From positions 60,468-124,467 of the forward strand of contig JANQRW010000042.1 of the NCBI GenBank assembly GCA_028284365.1: a stretch of 64,000 nt of DNA, given 5' to 3'. The translations under genes were made by a program, and so were the position numbers. The DNA is from Marinicella sp. (GTDB lineage Bacteria > Pseudomonadota > Gammaproteobacteria > Xanthomonadales > Marinicellaceae). Each line of letters starts with the position of its first letter. The stretch's first letter is position 1. Positions 36,787-46,112 of the stretch are shown one piece after another. The notes under the pieces were generated by a model. The model did not search any database, had not been told where the DNA came from, and saw nothing but the letters and a program-made list of their open reading frames with translations.

Positions 36787-37845
36787 TTAACTTGAAGTGA
36801 GCTGGCTGGAATCATCCTGAAAATTAATGATTTCCCTGATGACCCCAGTGGCATAGGCACCCGGTTGTAGCATAAAGTTTAAGGCCAAAGTGTCACCATC
36901 CCATTCATGGGTCAAGTTTTGGAGTATTGTTCGCATCGATCTTCGGGTTTGTTTCACTCTGTTTTTTTCAAAACCGTTTTGAAATGCTGGGAATTGATCC
37001 GCAATGTTGTTTTCTAAATGGGCGCAAGCAGCCGTACTTTGTACCTTATCTTCACCCCATAAGGCTGCAGTGATATGAATGTCAAATTGTTTCAGTCTAC
37101 TGCTTATTTCGCTGGGGGTGGCTGCTGTTGTTGGAAACCATGAATGACTGCCATCAAGCTGCAAAATATCACCCTCAACAGGCAGATTCCAAGAGTCTTG
37201 TTTTATTCTGGATGCCACAATCAAATTAAAAATGTAACTGCGGGCTGATGAAATCAGCAAACTTCTTTTGTTTCTGTTGTTGACTTTGATTTTATTCTCA
37301 AACCAGTCAAGGGCTTGTTGGATATTTCCCAGCTGATGTCCAAATCTTTGTGGGCCAAAATAGTTAGGAGCACCTGACTGTAGGATTGATTGAATGTTGT
37401 TCTCAATAGGTTGCCGTTCACCTTTGATATTTCGTACTAAAATTTTAAACTCATTGTGTGTTAACTGGCCTCTTTTGAGTTTGCTTTGGTGCCAGTGGTG
37501 TTCGATAATTTCTATGGTTTCTGGTAATTTTGATTGGATCGTTTCAATATCCTGCACTTTAGGTAATTGCACACTGAACCACTGTTGGGTGATGGCATGA
37601 CGGTCTTTTAATCCTGCAAAACCAACTTGTCGGGCTGGGACTTTACAAGCGCTTGATAGTTGTGTGGCCACCCAGGATGTATTACAACTTACCTTTTTGA
37701 CTTTCAGCCACAAATGTTCGCCTGTTTCAGTGAAAGTCATGTTATGGTGTTCAATAACAATAAAATCTTCTGCTTTGACTTTGATTAAACCATGGGCTTT
37801 GGGGTTGTTGGTGGTGGGAAATAATTGATCAAAATTTAGAGTCAT
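36787..37845 (-). CDS. truD: tRNA pseudouridine(13) synthase TruD
   Basis: 352 residues, normal length. The catalytic Asp81 lies in the diagnostic motif GFAGLKDRHAITQQWFS. NYFGPQRFG and the C-terminal LQPGAYATGVIREI region also match TruD. The enzyme isomerises U13 of tRNA-Glu. In many gammaproteobacteria truD directly precedes surE; here it is 18 kb away in the same orientation and alone. Confidence 0.95.
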   Translation of the reverse strand: MTLNFDQLFPTTNNPKAHGLIKVKAEDFIVIEHHNMTFTETGEHLWLKVKKVSCNTSWVATQLSSACKVPARQVGFAGLKDRHAITQQWFSVQLPKVQDIETIQSKLPETIEIIEHHWHQSKLKRGQLTHNEFKILVRNIKGERQPIENNIQSILQSGAPNYFGPQRFGHQLGNIQQALDWFENKIKVNNRNKRSLLISSARSYIFNLIVASRIKQDSWNLPVEGDILQLDGSHSWFPTTAATPSEISSRLKQFDIHITAALWGEDKVQSTAACAHLENNIADQFPAFQNGFEKNRVKQTRRSMRTILQNLTHEWDGDTLALNFMLQPGAYATGVIREIINFQDDSSQLTSS

Positions 37846-37928
37846 GTCAGTGGTGGAATTGTTTCAGAGCAATAAACAAACAACTTATATGCTGTGACTG
37901 AATCACGCAAGACTAAATTATGACAAAA

Positions 37929-37962
37929 ATGTAACCAATCTGTCATAATGATTACCTATCAT
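37929..37962 (+). promoter_or_regulatory. Pho box and -10 element of the phoB-type gene
   Basis: Two 7-base direct repeats spaced four bases apart, ATGTAAC (37929-37935) and CTGTCAT (37940-37946), match the Pho box pattern. A -10-like TATCAT lies at 37957-37962. This puts the transcript start near 37969, beyond the first possible ATG (37961) and before the ATG at 37991. Suggests autoregulation under phosphate limitation. Confidence 0.6.
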
Positions 37963-37990
37963 GTCCACTTTAACCAAAAAATCCACTGAG

Positions 37991-38677
37991 ATGCAAAATA
38001 ACATCCTGATTGTTGAAGATGATATGGCCATCAGAGAAATGATGGCATTTTCACTCCGTCGAGAGGGTTTTGATACATTCAAAGCCGCTTCAGGGCACGA
38101 AGCATTGGAACAACTCAACCAGGTTAATCCTGATTTAATTGTTATTGATTGGGGCCTGCCTGATATGAGTGGCATTGATTTGATAGATATGATTCGCCGT
38201 GATGAAGTAATCAGAGAGGTGCCGATAATCATGTTAACTGCCCGTGCAGAAGAGTCCGACAAGGTTAAAGGCCTGGAGCGTGGTGCTGATGACTATTTAA
38301 CCAAGCCGGCATCAATGCTTGAGTTGATGGCGCGAATCAGGGCACATTTGAGACGTTCGCAGGGTTTTGAAGCCAATCATCAAATTGAATATAAGGGTAT
38401 TGTTATGGATGCCGATGCACATGAAGTCAGCGTAGATGGTGAGTTATTGAGTCTGAGCCTGACTGAGTATAAGTTACTCAAGTTGTTTTTACAAAACCCG
38501 AACAAACTATTAGCCAGGGACCATATTTTGAATCACATTTGGGGGCGCAATACTTTTGTCGAAGATCGCACCGTTGATGTGCATATCCTGCGTTTACGCA
38601 AAGCACTGAAAAAACACAACAAAGAGAAGTGGATTCAGACCGTCCGTGGTGTGGGTTACAAGCTGATCAATCAGTAA
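37991..38677 (+). CDS. phoB: PhoB-type response regulator
   Basis: 228 residues: a receiver domain (VEDDMAIREMMAF with the acidic pair, phospho-acceptor Asp in VIDWGLPDMSG, Lys in DYLTKPAS) and a winged-helix output domain. The run WGRNTFVEDRTVDVHI is characteristic of PhoB rather than other OmpR-family members. The start at 37991 is preferred to 37961 because the promoter elements place transcription start between them. No phoR follows; the next gene converges nine bases downstream. It should activate phosphate-starvation genes. Confidence 0.85.
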   Translation: MQNNILIVEDDMAIREMMAFSLRREGFDTFKAASGHEALEQLNQVNPDLIVIDWGLPDMSGIDLIDMIRRDEVIREVPIIMLTARAEESDKVKGLERGADDYLTKPASMLELMARIRAHLRRSQGFEANHQIEYKGIVMDADAHEVSVDGELLSLSLTEYKLLKLFLQNPNKLLARDHILNHIWGRNTFVEDRTVDVHILRLRKALKKHNKEKWIQTVRGVGYKLINQ

Positions 38678-38686
38678 TAACAGCAA

Positions 38687-39925
38687 TCAATCAAACTCGA
38701 TTGATTGTACTTTCTCCCATGGGTACCATTGATGCCGGTTGTTATTGGAAACTATCAAGCCATTATTTTGAAAGGTGACACTGCGATTATTCATGGCAAT
38801 GACTTTTATTCCTGATCTTAGTAACAATTCCAGGCTCTGATTACTCTTCTTGGTCATACTTTTAACTTTGAACAGAGGTACTTGGCGATTATTACCACCG
38901 ATGTCGGCATAAAGTAATTCTGCATTGGACTGTTGATTCATATCAAAAATGATTCTTTGTGCAGTTACTTTTGAGCCATCTGCTAATATGACTGAGCCGC
39001 TTATTGGTTTAGATAGTTCTACATAATCTTGAAAAGTTAACCAGTTGACATCAACCGCTTCAATGGTCAGTTTGTTGAATTGATACCAGTCGATTTCAAT
39101 ACGACCGTACTCAGGCGTGTCAACCCATATGCCTCGGTTGCCTCGGTTTACATCATTGGTACCAGTTAACATCAGCTCAACACCGTCTTTTAAAATAACT
39201 TCTGAGACATCGGCATCTGCAGTTTTTTCAATACTTTTGATGTCGGCAAACTTGATTTCGTGCTCTTGTTCATCATCATTGCCGTCTAACTTTTCATCGG
39301 TCAATCGCTCGTCTTTATCCCACATGATACGTCCTTTAAATGTACCAATACTGGATTCGACTGTGCCGTAAATACCATCACCAAAAGTTCTGGCACCCTC
39401 AGGTGCTGCAAAAAACTGAATACTCTTGATGTCATCATGATCAACTTCAGTGACTTCTCCTTCTGAGTCTTTTACATAGATGTCATCGCCAGTATCGTTG
39501 TGATTGTCACCGGTGGCAATAAGGGTTCCATCGTGTAAAGTTGCTGTGACTGATTTGCCATCAAAATCAATGCGTTTCAAGGCACCAAAATTCGTATTAA
39601 AAAAGGGTGGCTCTATGTCTTTGCCAAAAAAAGATTTAAATGTGATCTGTAAATCTCCAATATTGGCTTGTGGTCCAGGCTGATGATCCAGTAAATCCTC
39701 TTTTTGATCTTCAGTTAAATACTCAATGCCTACTGTGTCATTCTTCTCACCATTGAATATATCGCTGAGGAATGTTTCTTGATCGCCCCAACGCAAGCTA
39801 CCTGTTATGGTTTCACCGTTTTCTAAGGTAAGCGTGCCATACATGATTGGTTCAGGATTTTTTGCAATTGTGCCCAATGACAGTAAAGTAGCCAGTATTA
39901 ACAGTGTATTCTTAATGTTTTTCAT
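38687..39925 (-). CDS. Exported beta-repeat protein of unknown function
   Basis: 412 residues from the ATG at 39925 (an ATG 15 bases earlier is also possible). A signal peptide of about 20 residues (MKNIKNTLLILATLLSLGTIA) is followed by an acidic mature chain. Three related segments are visible, each starting with a strand pair of the form YGT...G...G...W..: YGTLTLENGETITGSLRW, YGTVESSIGTFKGRIMW and SGSVILADGSKVTAQRI. Each is followed by a strand like IKSIEKT or VQSIEFD. This suggests repeated small beta-barrel or Sm-like modules, some acidic enough to bind calcium. No enzyme motif or family is recognised. Confidence 0.65.
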   Translation of the reverse strand: MKNIKNTLLILATLLSLGTIAKNPEPIMYGTLTLENGETITGSLRWGDQETFLSDIFNGEKNDTVGIEYLTEDQKEDLLDHQPGPQANIGDLQITFKSFFGKDIEPPFFNTNFGALKRIDFDGKSVTATLHDGTLIATGDNHNDTGDDIYVKDSEGEVTEVDHDDIKSIQFFAAPEGARTFGDGIYGTVESSIGTFKGRIMWDKDERLTDEKLDGNDDEQEHEIKFADIKSIEKTADADVSEVILKDGVELMLTGTNDVNRGNRGIWVDTPEYGRIEIDWYQFNKLTIEAVDVNWLTFQDYVELSKPISGSVILADGSKVTAQRIIFDMNQQSNAELLYADIGGNNRQVPLFKVKSMTKKSNQSLELLLRSGIKVIAMNNRSVTFQNNGLIVSNNNRHQWYPWEKVQSIEFD

Positions 39926-40002
39926 AGGGTGTTTGCTCATTAACTATAATTATTATCCCACTTTTGAGTTTGAGTTGCATGTAACTAAAGTCCTAAAAGT
40001 CC

Positions 40003-42828
40003 TTAAAGCATGGATTTCAAAAAAGCCCCTGTATGAGAGCTTTTGTGTTTTGCGATTTGCTCTGGTGTGCCAGTGGCTATGATCTCACCACCACCATGAC
40101 CGCCTTCAGGCCCTAAATCAATGATCCAGTCAGCTGTTTTAATTACATCCAGATTGTGTTCAATGACCATGATGGTGTTGCCATTGTCACGCAATCGATG
40201 CAAAACCTTCAGTAATTGTTTGATGTCAGCGAAATGCAGGCCAGTGGTTGGTTCATCCAAAATGTAAACCGTTTTTCCAGTGTCGCGCTTGGACAGTTCT
40301 TTGGCCAGTTTAACCCGTTGAGCTTCACCACCTGACAGGGTGGTGGCATTCTGTCCTAAAGTGATGTAACTTAGGCCAACATCCAGCAAAGTTTGTAATT
40401 TTGTGGCGATGCTGGGAATGGCTGAGAAGAAAGGGAGTGCATCTTCAACAGTCATGTTCAAGACTTCATAAATGTTTTGGCCTTTGTATTGAATGTCTAG
40501 GGTTTCGCGGTTGTAGCGCTTGCCTTTACAGGTGTCACAGGTAACGTATACGTCAGGTAAGAAGTGCATTTCTACTTTTATCACGCCATCACCCTGACAA
40601 GCCTCACAGCGCCCGCCTTTGACGTTAAAACTGAAGCGACCTGGTTTGTAACCTCGGGTTCTGGCTTCGGGGGTATTGGCAAACAAATCACGAATTGGGC
40701 CAAATAACTGGGTATATGTAGCCGGGTTTGAGCGCGGGGTACGGCCAATGGGTTTTTGGTCAATATCCACTACTTTATCGAACAAATCAATGTGCTCAAA
40801 CTTTTTGTATGGTTGAGCCTGATGTGAAGCCCTGTTCAAATGATTGGCCAGTACTTTATATACAGTTTCATTGATCAGGGTAGATTTTCCTGAACCTGAA
40901 ACTCCAGTGATACAAGTCATCAATCCAGCAGGGATTTCCACATCCACATTTTTGAGGTTATTGCCAGTGGCGCCGTTGAGCTTGAACCAACATTTCTTAT
41001 CAGGTTTATGACGTTCTGCTGGTACTTCAATTTTCAGGGCACCCGTTAGGTACTTGCCTGTGATTGAATTGGGGTTATCACAAATTTCTTGTGGTGTACC
41101 TTGAGCCACAATGTAGCCACCATGTACGCCAGCACCAGGACCAATGTCCACCACATGATCGGCCAGCCGGACTGCATCCTCATCATGCTCAACAACGATT
41201 ACGGTATTACCCAGGTTTTTAAGGTTAATCAAGGTTTTCAATAGTTTTTCGTTATCCCTCTGGTGTAAACCAATTGACGGTTCATCCAATACATACATCA
41301 CGCCCACCAAGCCAGCACCAATCTGCGAAGCCAGCCGAATGCGTTGTGCTTCTCCACCAGAAAGTGAATCTGCTTTGCGATCAACGGTGAGGTAGTTCAA
41401 ACCCACATTGACCAAAAAGCTCAAGCGTTCACGTATTTCTTTGATGATTTTTTCGGCAATTTGGGCTTTTTGTCCCTCCAGCTCTAGGGTTTCAAAATGT
41501 TCTAATGCGCCTGCTATCGACATGGCATTGATCTGTGGTAGTGGCACCTCGTTGATGAAAACGTTACGTGCTGCCTGGTTTAGCCTCTGTCCTTGACAAG
41601 ATGGGCATGGCTTCTTGCTGATGTATTTATTGAGCTCCTCGCGTACCATAGATGATTCGGTTTCCTGATAACGTCGTTTCATGTTGTTAGCAATGCCCTC
41701 AAAAGGGTGGTTGCGCTCGTATTGTCCTTTGTCACTGTAATAAGTGAATTTGATGTTTTTATCACCACTGCCGAAGAACAACACATCTTTGATTTTTTTA
41801 GGCAGCTCTTTTAACGGTGTATTGACATCAAATTTATAAGTTTTTGCTACTGCTTGTAATAGTTGGAAATACCAACCATTGCGCTTGTCCCACCCACGCA
41901 CCGCACCATCAGCCATCGATAGTTCTTCATTCATGATGATACGTTCAGGGTCAAAATACTGACTCATGCCCAGACCGTCACACTCTGAACAGGCGCCATT
42001 GGGTGAGTTGAATGAAAACAGTCTGGGTTCTAGCTCGCTTAAAGAGTAATTACAGACTGGGCAAGAAAACAATGAACTGAATAGCAGTTCAATTGGCTTA
42101 TCCTCATCCTTGTCATCAAATGAGATCACCTGCGCCAGTCCTTCTGATAAGGAAAGTGCTGTCTCGAAAGATTCAGCCAGCCGTTGTGCTATACCTGCCT
42201 TGACCTTAAAACGATCCACCACTGCTTCAATGTCATGTTTTTGTTTCGGATTCAGTTTGGGTAAGTCATCAATGTTGTAAATATGACCGTCAATCCTGAC
42301 TCGCACAAAGCCCGAACCACGCAATTGTTCCAGTAATAACAGATGCTCACCTTTGCGGTTTCGTATCACCGGTGCCAATAACATTAATTTTTTACCTGCT
42401 TCTAATGCCAGTACTTTATCCACCATCTCAGACACTTCTTGTGCTTCTAATGAAATGTGGTGATCGGGACAACGGGGTGTTCCAATGCGGGCATATAACA
42501 AGCGCAAGTAATCGTAGATTTCTGTGATGGTGCCCACTGTTGAACGTGGATTATGTGAAGTGGACTTTTGTTCAATTGAAATAGCGGGTGACAGGCCCTC
42601 AATGTGATCCAAATCAGGTTTGTCCATCATCGACAAAAACTGTCGCGCATAGGCTGATAATGATTCAACATAGCGCCGTTGCCCTTCAGCATAAATGGTA
42701 TCGAAAGCCAATGATGATTTTCCAGAGCCAGATAAGCCTGTAATTACAATGAATTGGTCACGTGGCAAGTCAATGTTGATGTCCTTGAGATTGTGGGTTC
42801 TGACACCTCGCAGTGAGATAGATTTCAT
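40003..42828 (-). CDS. uvrA: Excinuclease ABC subunit A
   Basis: 941 residues from ATG 42828 ([20 protein letters not shown]); an upstream in-frame ATG at 42924 would add 32 non-conserved residues. Two ABC modules with Walker A sites [12 protein letters not shown] and [12 protein letters not shown], two ABC signatures ([13 protein letters not shown] and [13 protein letters not shown]) and zinc-finger cysteines (CPVC...CSEC and CEAC...CDTC) are intact. UvrA recognises bulky DNA lesions and loads UvrB. I found no obvious CTG-N10-CAG SOS box upstream. Confidence 0.97.
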   Translation of the reverse strand: MKSISLRGVRTHNLKDINIDLPRDQFIVITGLSGSGKSSLAFDTIYAEGQRRYVESLSAYARQFLSMMDKPDLDHIEGLSPAISIEQKSTSHNPRSTVGTITEIYDYLRLLYARIGTPRCPDHHISLEAQEVSEMVDKVLALEAGKKLMLLAPVIRNRKGEHLLLLEQLRGSGFVRVRIDGHIYNIDDLPKLNPKQKHDIEAVVDRFKVKAGIAQRLAESFETALSLSEGLAQVISFDDKDEDKPIELLFSSLFSCPVCNYSLSELEPRLFSFNSPNGACSECDGLGMSQYFDPERIIMNEELSMADGAVRGWDKRNGWYFQLLQAVAKTYKFDVNTPLKELPKKIKDVLFFGSGDKNIKFTYYSDKGQYERNHPFEGIANNMKRRYQETESSMVREELNKYISKKPCPSCQGQRLNQAARNVFINEVPLPQINAMSIAGALEHFETLELEGQKAQIAEKIIKEIRERLSFLVNVGLNYLTVDRKADSLSGGEAQRIRLASQIGAGLVGVMYVLDEPSIGLHQRDNEKLLKTLINLKNLGNTVIVVEHDEDAVRLADHVVDIGPGAGVHGGYIVAQGTPQEICDNPNSITGKYLTGALKIEVPAERHKPDKKCWFKLNGATGNNLKNVDVEIPAGLMTCITGVSGSGKSTLINETVYKVLANHLNRASHQAQPYKKFEHIDLFDKVVDIDQKPIGRTPRSNPATYTQLFGPIRDLFANTPEARTRGYKPGRFSFNVKGGRCEACQGDGVIKVEMHFLPDVYVTCDTCKGKRYNRETLDIQYKGQNIYEVLNMTVEDALPFFSAIPSIATKLQTLLDVGLSYITLGQNATTLSGGEAQRVKLAKELSKRDTGKTVYILDEPTTGLHFADIKQLLKVLHRLRDNGNTIMVIEHNLDVIKTADWIIDLGPEGGHGGGEIIATGTPEQIAKHKSSHTGAFLKSML

Positions 42829-42851
42829 TTGGATAAAGTGTAAATCAAACC

Positions 42852-42877
42852 CATCATTGTACCCAAAAACAATGATG
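42852..42877. promoter_or_regulatory. Inverted repeat in the uvrA 5' region
   Basis: CATCATTGT and ACAATGATG form perfect 9-base arms around an 8-base centre, 24-49 bases before the uvrA ATG. A TATAAT-like -10 on the minus strand lies just upstream (42897-42892). It could be an operator or a 5' leader hairpin. The role is inferred from position alone. Confidence 0.4.
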
Positions 42878-42999
42878 ATTTTGTGGGTTAAATTATATTT
42901 AATGATTGTTGTTGATAGAACCAACTAATGATTCATATCAACTGAATTGTGAACTATAATGAGTGGTGTTTACTTTATTATCTAAAAACCTTGTCTGAT

Positions 43000-43112
43000 A
43001 AGGAATGTTTTAGGGTCTTCGGTCTCCATTTTGGACGCTACTCTGCCAGCCAATAGATTTGCACTTCGACTCCGCCCAGTGCGCGATTTTACGCAGGCGA
43101 ACGGAGTCGAAG
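43000..43112. repeat. Composite intergenic repeat upstream of uvrA
   Basis: This gap (42925-43288) holds no gene. 43000-43020 is an imperfect copy of the dispersed-repeat terminus (R4). 43051-43087 is the 37-base unit also found at 7466-7502. CTTCGACTCCG at 43064-43074 pairs perfectly with CGGAGTCGAAG at 43102-43112, giving an 11-bp stem with a 27-base loop. The remainder to 43260 is more GC-rich (GGCGCGCGCC near 43170) without a recognisable feature. Confidence 0.75.
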
Positions 43113-43288
43113 CCTTGAGTTAAAATCAGGCTCCTTCATCTCCGATAAAACTACCAATCTCTCATTGCCGGCGCGCGCCACGGCACTTAAGCAAGGCTTC
43201 TTACCTTTCAGATATTGCCTGTGCTGGTTAGGTTGATCATCAGTTTTCTTATGTTTTTGTGATATAATTACTGATTTAGATATATCTT

Positions 43289-43462
43289 ATGAGTCAAAGA
43301 TCATTGATCCTCATTGCCTTGGCTATCCTGGCACTGGCACTATACACCGCAGGTTTTAAAATCGGCACCTTTGTGTTATTTGGTTTGGCAGTTTTGATTG
43401 AATTGTGGTTTTGGATTAAGTTGTTTAGTGCACGTAAGAATAACAATAAATCAGATGTTTGA
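43289..43462 (+). CDS. Small two-helix membrane protein (57 residues)
   Basis: ATG 43289 to TGA 43460-43462 encodes 57 residues: a short basic start (MSQRS), two hydrophobic helices (about 6-20 and 26-45) separated by a GFKIG turn, and a basic/Asn-rich cytoplasmic tail (ARKNNNKSDV). A TATAAT -10 lies at 43263-43268, about 20 bases before the ATG, although no clear ribosome-binding site is visible. Composition is typical of a real membrane protein rather than a chance frame. The opposite-strand frame over the same bases looks like a shadow. No function known. Confidence 0.6.
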   Translation: MSQRSLILIALAILALALYTAGFKIGTFVLFGLAVLIELWFWIKLFSARKNNNKSDV

Positions 43463-43627
43463 GCTTCATTTAAGCCAAACTGCCTCATTAAAGCAGATAG
43501 GCGATAGCGATATTATTGGATTTTAGGTGAATCATTTTTAGAGGTTCATGCTGTTTTGATGGCAAGGTATCCTTCATTAGGAAAGTTTACCCTAAGCTGT
43601 CGATCTGGTCAGGCAGATCGTTCCTTT

Positions 43628-44404
43628 TTACTTACCTTTAAACTCAGCTTGGCGTTTTTCTAAAAATGCTGAAGTACCTTCGTTCTTGTCTTCGGAAGCA
43701 CAACAAATCCCAAAAGCCTTGACCTCATAGTCCAGTGCTTCAGGTAGGGCACATTCAAGTCCTTTATTGATGGCATCAATGATCATACTGATGGCTATTG
43801 GTGCTGAGTTTGCCAATTGTTGCGCAACTTTTTGAACTGTGGGCGTTAATTCGTCTTGAGGAACCACCCAGTTTACCAGGCCTATTTGTTCGGCTTTGTG
43901 TGCAGGAATCATATCACCCAATAAGTTCATTTCCATGGATTTACCTTTGCCGACCAAACGCGTCAAACGCTGAGTTCCTCCGAAACCTGGAATCACCCCC
44001 AATTTAATTTCTGGTTGGCCAAATTTGGCATTGTCTGAAGCAATACGCAAATGGCAGGCCATCGCTAATTCACAACCACCACCTAAAGCAAAACCGTTAA
44101 CCGCAGCAATCACAGGTTTTCCACAATTTTCAATGTTGCTGAATACACGCTGACCAAATTTTGCAAACTGCATACCAGTCATGGCATCAGTGGTGGCTAA
44201 TTCCGAAATGTCAGCACCGGCAACAAAGGCTTTTTCACCTGTGCCAGTTATGATGATCACGGCTGTGTTGTGGTCCTCTTTGGCACGAGTGATGAGCTCA
44301 TCCAATTCATTTAAAGTGGCCTGGTTCAGCGCATTGAGTTTGTCTGGTCTGTTAATGGTTATGGTGAGGACATTGTTATTGAGTTCGGATAAAACGTTGG
44401 TCAT
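43628..44404 (-). CDS. Enoyl-CoA hydratase
   Basis: 258 residues, the length of classical single-domain crotonases. The oxyanion-hole motifs FVAGADISEL and NGFALGGGCELAMA, the catalytic Glu in QPEIKLGVIPGFGGTQRL and the second Glu in SMEMNLLGD fit a true enoyl-CoA hydratase acting in fatty-acid or amino-acid degradation, in contrast to the divergent paralogue at 4653-5465. It stands alone. Confidence 0.9.
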   Translation of the reverse strand: MTNVLSELNNNVLTITINRPDKLNALNQATLNELDELITRAKEDHNTAVIIITGTGEKAFVAGADISELATTDAMTGMQFAKFGQRVFSNIENCGKPVIAAVNGFALGGGCELAMACHLRIASDNAKFGQPEIKLGVIPGFGGTQRLTRLVGKGKSMEMNLLGDMIPAHKAEQIGLVNWVVPQDELTPTVQKVAQQLANSAPIAISMIIDAINKGLECALPEALDYEVKAFGICCASEDKNEGTSAFLEKRQAEFKGK

Positions 44405-44726
44405 GATTCTTGCGTGGTTTAAAGAGACCCGAAATTATAACAACAAACCCAATCAGGCCTCAATGTATAAGGATAATGTTAAAACAATCAATCCCAAGCT
44501 GTAATCTGCTCTTATTTTGAACTTATTATTGCTTGGCGTGTCTTGTTTAACTCTGAATGCTGGCGTACAATACGCCGCTGCAAAGCGAAGCGACTCGCTG
44601 ACCTGGATGGTAAACAAAGTGAATCAGAGGGTCGGGCGCTTGATTACAAGCAGTCTTGAGCAGCCGATTTTTATCCACAGGATGAAAATAGGGAATCAAG
44701 ACACCTACTATGTTAAGAGGTTACGA

Positions 44727-45455
44727 ATGAAAAAATTATTTACATTGATGTTTTTGGCAACAACGCTGAATGCCATGGCACAAAACCAACAAGAAGTTCC
44801 TAAAAGTGCGGACATTCAGTTTGATAAAGCCGCTGCATCTTATGCCATCGGTTATCGCATGGGCTTACAAGCTGCTGGTCGTGAAGGCAGTGATTTTGAG
44901 TTGGATATTGAACAAGCTGTTAAAGGTTTAAGGGAAGCGGCTACTAAAAAAGAACCCTCTGTTTCGCGTGAAGAAATGACAGCAGAATATGCTAAATACC
45001 AACAAAAACTACAATTGTTTCAACGTGAAGAGTACTTGGAATTAGCTGGTAAAAACCAAAAGCGCAGCGATGATTTCTTGGCTCAAAACCGTGGCAAAAC
45101 TGGAATCAAAGAATTGGCCTCAGGTATCCAGTATCGTGTGATTGAAACTGGTTCAGGCAGAAATGCCACCTTGGATGATACGGTCCAGGTTCATTACAGT
45201 GGTAAATTAATTGGAATCGAAGTGTTTGATAATTACCAGGAATTTGACAGCACTTATAAAAATGGTCAACCAGTTGATATGGATATGACAAAAATTGGTC
45301 TGGCTGGTTGGAGAGAAATCATCCCGATGATGAAGAAAGGTGACAAATGGCAAGTTTTCCTCCCACCTGAAATGGGTTACGGTGTTCAGGGGCAAGGCCC
45401 AATTGGCCCGAATGAAGTTTTGGTGTTCGATGTTCACTTACTTGAAATCAAATAA
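44727..45455 (+). CDS. FKBP-type peptidyl-prolyl isomerase (FkpA-like, exported)
   Basis: 242 residues from ATG 44727, which has TAAGAGG upstream and starts a signal peptide (MKKLFTLMFLATTLNAMAQ). The frame is open further upstream, but that extension lacks a signal and is probably leader. An N-terminal dimerisation domain with helices (ASYAIGYRMGLQAA, EYAKYQQKLQLFQREEYLE) precedes the FKBP domain (about 130-242) with VQVHYSGKLIG, WREIIPMMKKGDKWQVFLPPEMGYG and EVLVFDVHLLEI. It should help fold periplasmic or outer-membrane proteins. An intrinsic terminator follows. Confidence 0.9.
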   Translation: MKKLFTLMFLATTLNAMAQNQQEVPKSADIQFDKAAASYAIGYRMGLQAAGREGSDFELDIEQAVKGLREAATKKEPSVSREEMTAEYAKYQQKLQLFQREEYLELAGKNQKRSDDFLAQNRGKTGIKELASGIQYRVIETGSGRNATLDDTVQVHYSGKLIGIEVFDNYQEFDSTYKNGQPVDMDMTKIGLAGWREIIPMMKKGDKWQVFLPPEMGYGVQGQGPIGPNEVLVFDVHLLEIK

Positions 45456-45481
45456 CCCGAACTTACAAGTATGATTAAGGG

Positions 45482-45507
45482 GGCAAGTTGAATAACTTGC
45501 CTTTTTT
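45482..45507 (+). terminator. Intrinsic terminator of the FkpA-like gene
   Basis: GGCAAGTT, loop GAAT, AACTTGCC, then six T residues: a perfect 8-bp stem with T-run 27 bases after the stop. Confidence 0.9.
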
Positions 45508-45518
45508 GGTTTGTAGCC

Positions 45519-46112
45519 ATGCAAAATTTTATCCAACGAGTTAAGCCACACCTCAATCAAAATCTGATTGATCAGGATTTGTGGCTGGGTGCATCAGGTG
45601 ACATGGATCGTGCCGCGGCTGTTTTTTTTCCTTTTTATTGGAAAAATGATGAACCCTGGGTGTTGTTGACTAAACGCAATGCCAAGCTTAAGCACCATTC
45701 TGGGCAGGTGAGTTTTCCAGGAGGGGCGCATGAGGATCAGGATAAAAACATTAAACAAACAGCCCTCAGAGAAACCCATGAGGAGATTGGCGTGGCAAAA
45801 GAACTGATTCAATTGTGGGGGTTCTTAGATGGTTTACCTTCTATCAGTGGTTTTCATGTGACTCCCTTTGTGGGTGAAATTAAGGATGTGAGTAATTTGA
45901 TCATTGATCAGAACGAAGTGGAAAAAGCTTTCGGTGTGCCATTCAGCTTTTTTCAAGATGGCGAGAATCGGAATAAACACAATGTCAAAACACCCTGGGG
46001 TAGACGACATTACTATTCTTTTGAGTATAAAAAAGACGTGATTTGGGGTCTTACGGCTCAAATCATTGTACAATTAGTAGATAGAATGAATGAACAAATC
46101 TATGAGCGGTAA
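45519..46112 (+). CDS. Nudix hydrolase, coenzyme A diphosphatase type (NudL-like)
   Basis: 197 residues. The Nudix box ([20 protein letters not shown] followed by EEIGV) is complete and is preceded by the CoA-pyrophosphatase motif [20 protein letters not shown]. It should cleave CoA or related dinucleotides. The 3' end overlaps miaB by 23 bases. It starts 11 bases after the preceding terminator's T-run, so its promoter may overlap that region. Confidence 0.88.
   Translation: MQNFIQRVKPHLNQNLIDQDLWLGASGDMDRAAAVFFPFYWKNDEPWVLLTKRNAKLKHHSGQVSFPGGAHEDQDKNIKQTALRETHEEIGVAKELIQLWGFLDGLPSISGFHVTPFVGEIKDVSNLIIDQNEVEKAFGVPFSFFQDGENRNKHNVKTPWGRRHYYSFEYKKDVIWGLTAQIIVQLVDRMNEQIYER

Noticed and set aside
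42829..42924. Upstream start of uvrA
   Set aside because: The added 32 residues are not UvrA-like and include the inverted-repeat region; the family start is at 42828.
43294..43488. Minus-strand frame of 64 residues
   Set aside because: It is antisense to the 57-residue membrane frame, which has better composition and a promoter element.
44517..44726. N-terminal extension of the FkpA-like protein
   Set aside because: The signal peptide begins at ATG 44727 with a ribosome-binding site; the extension has no conserved features.
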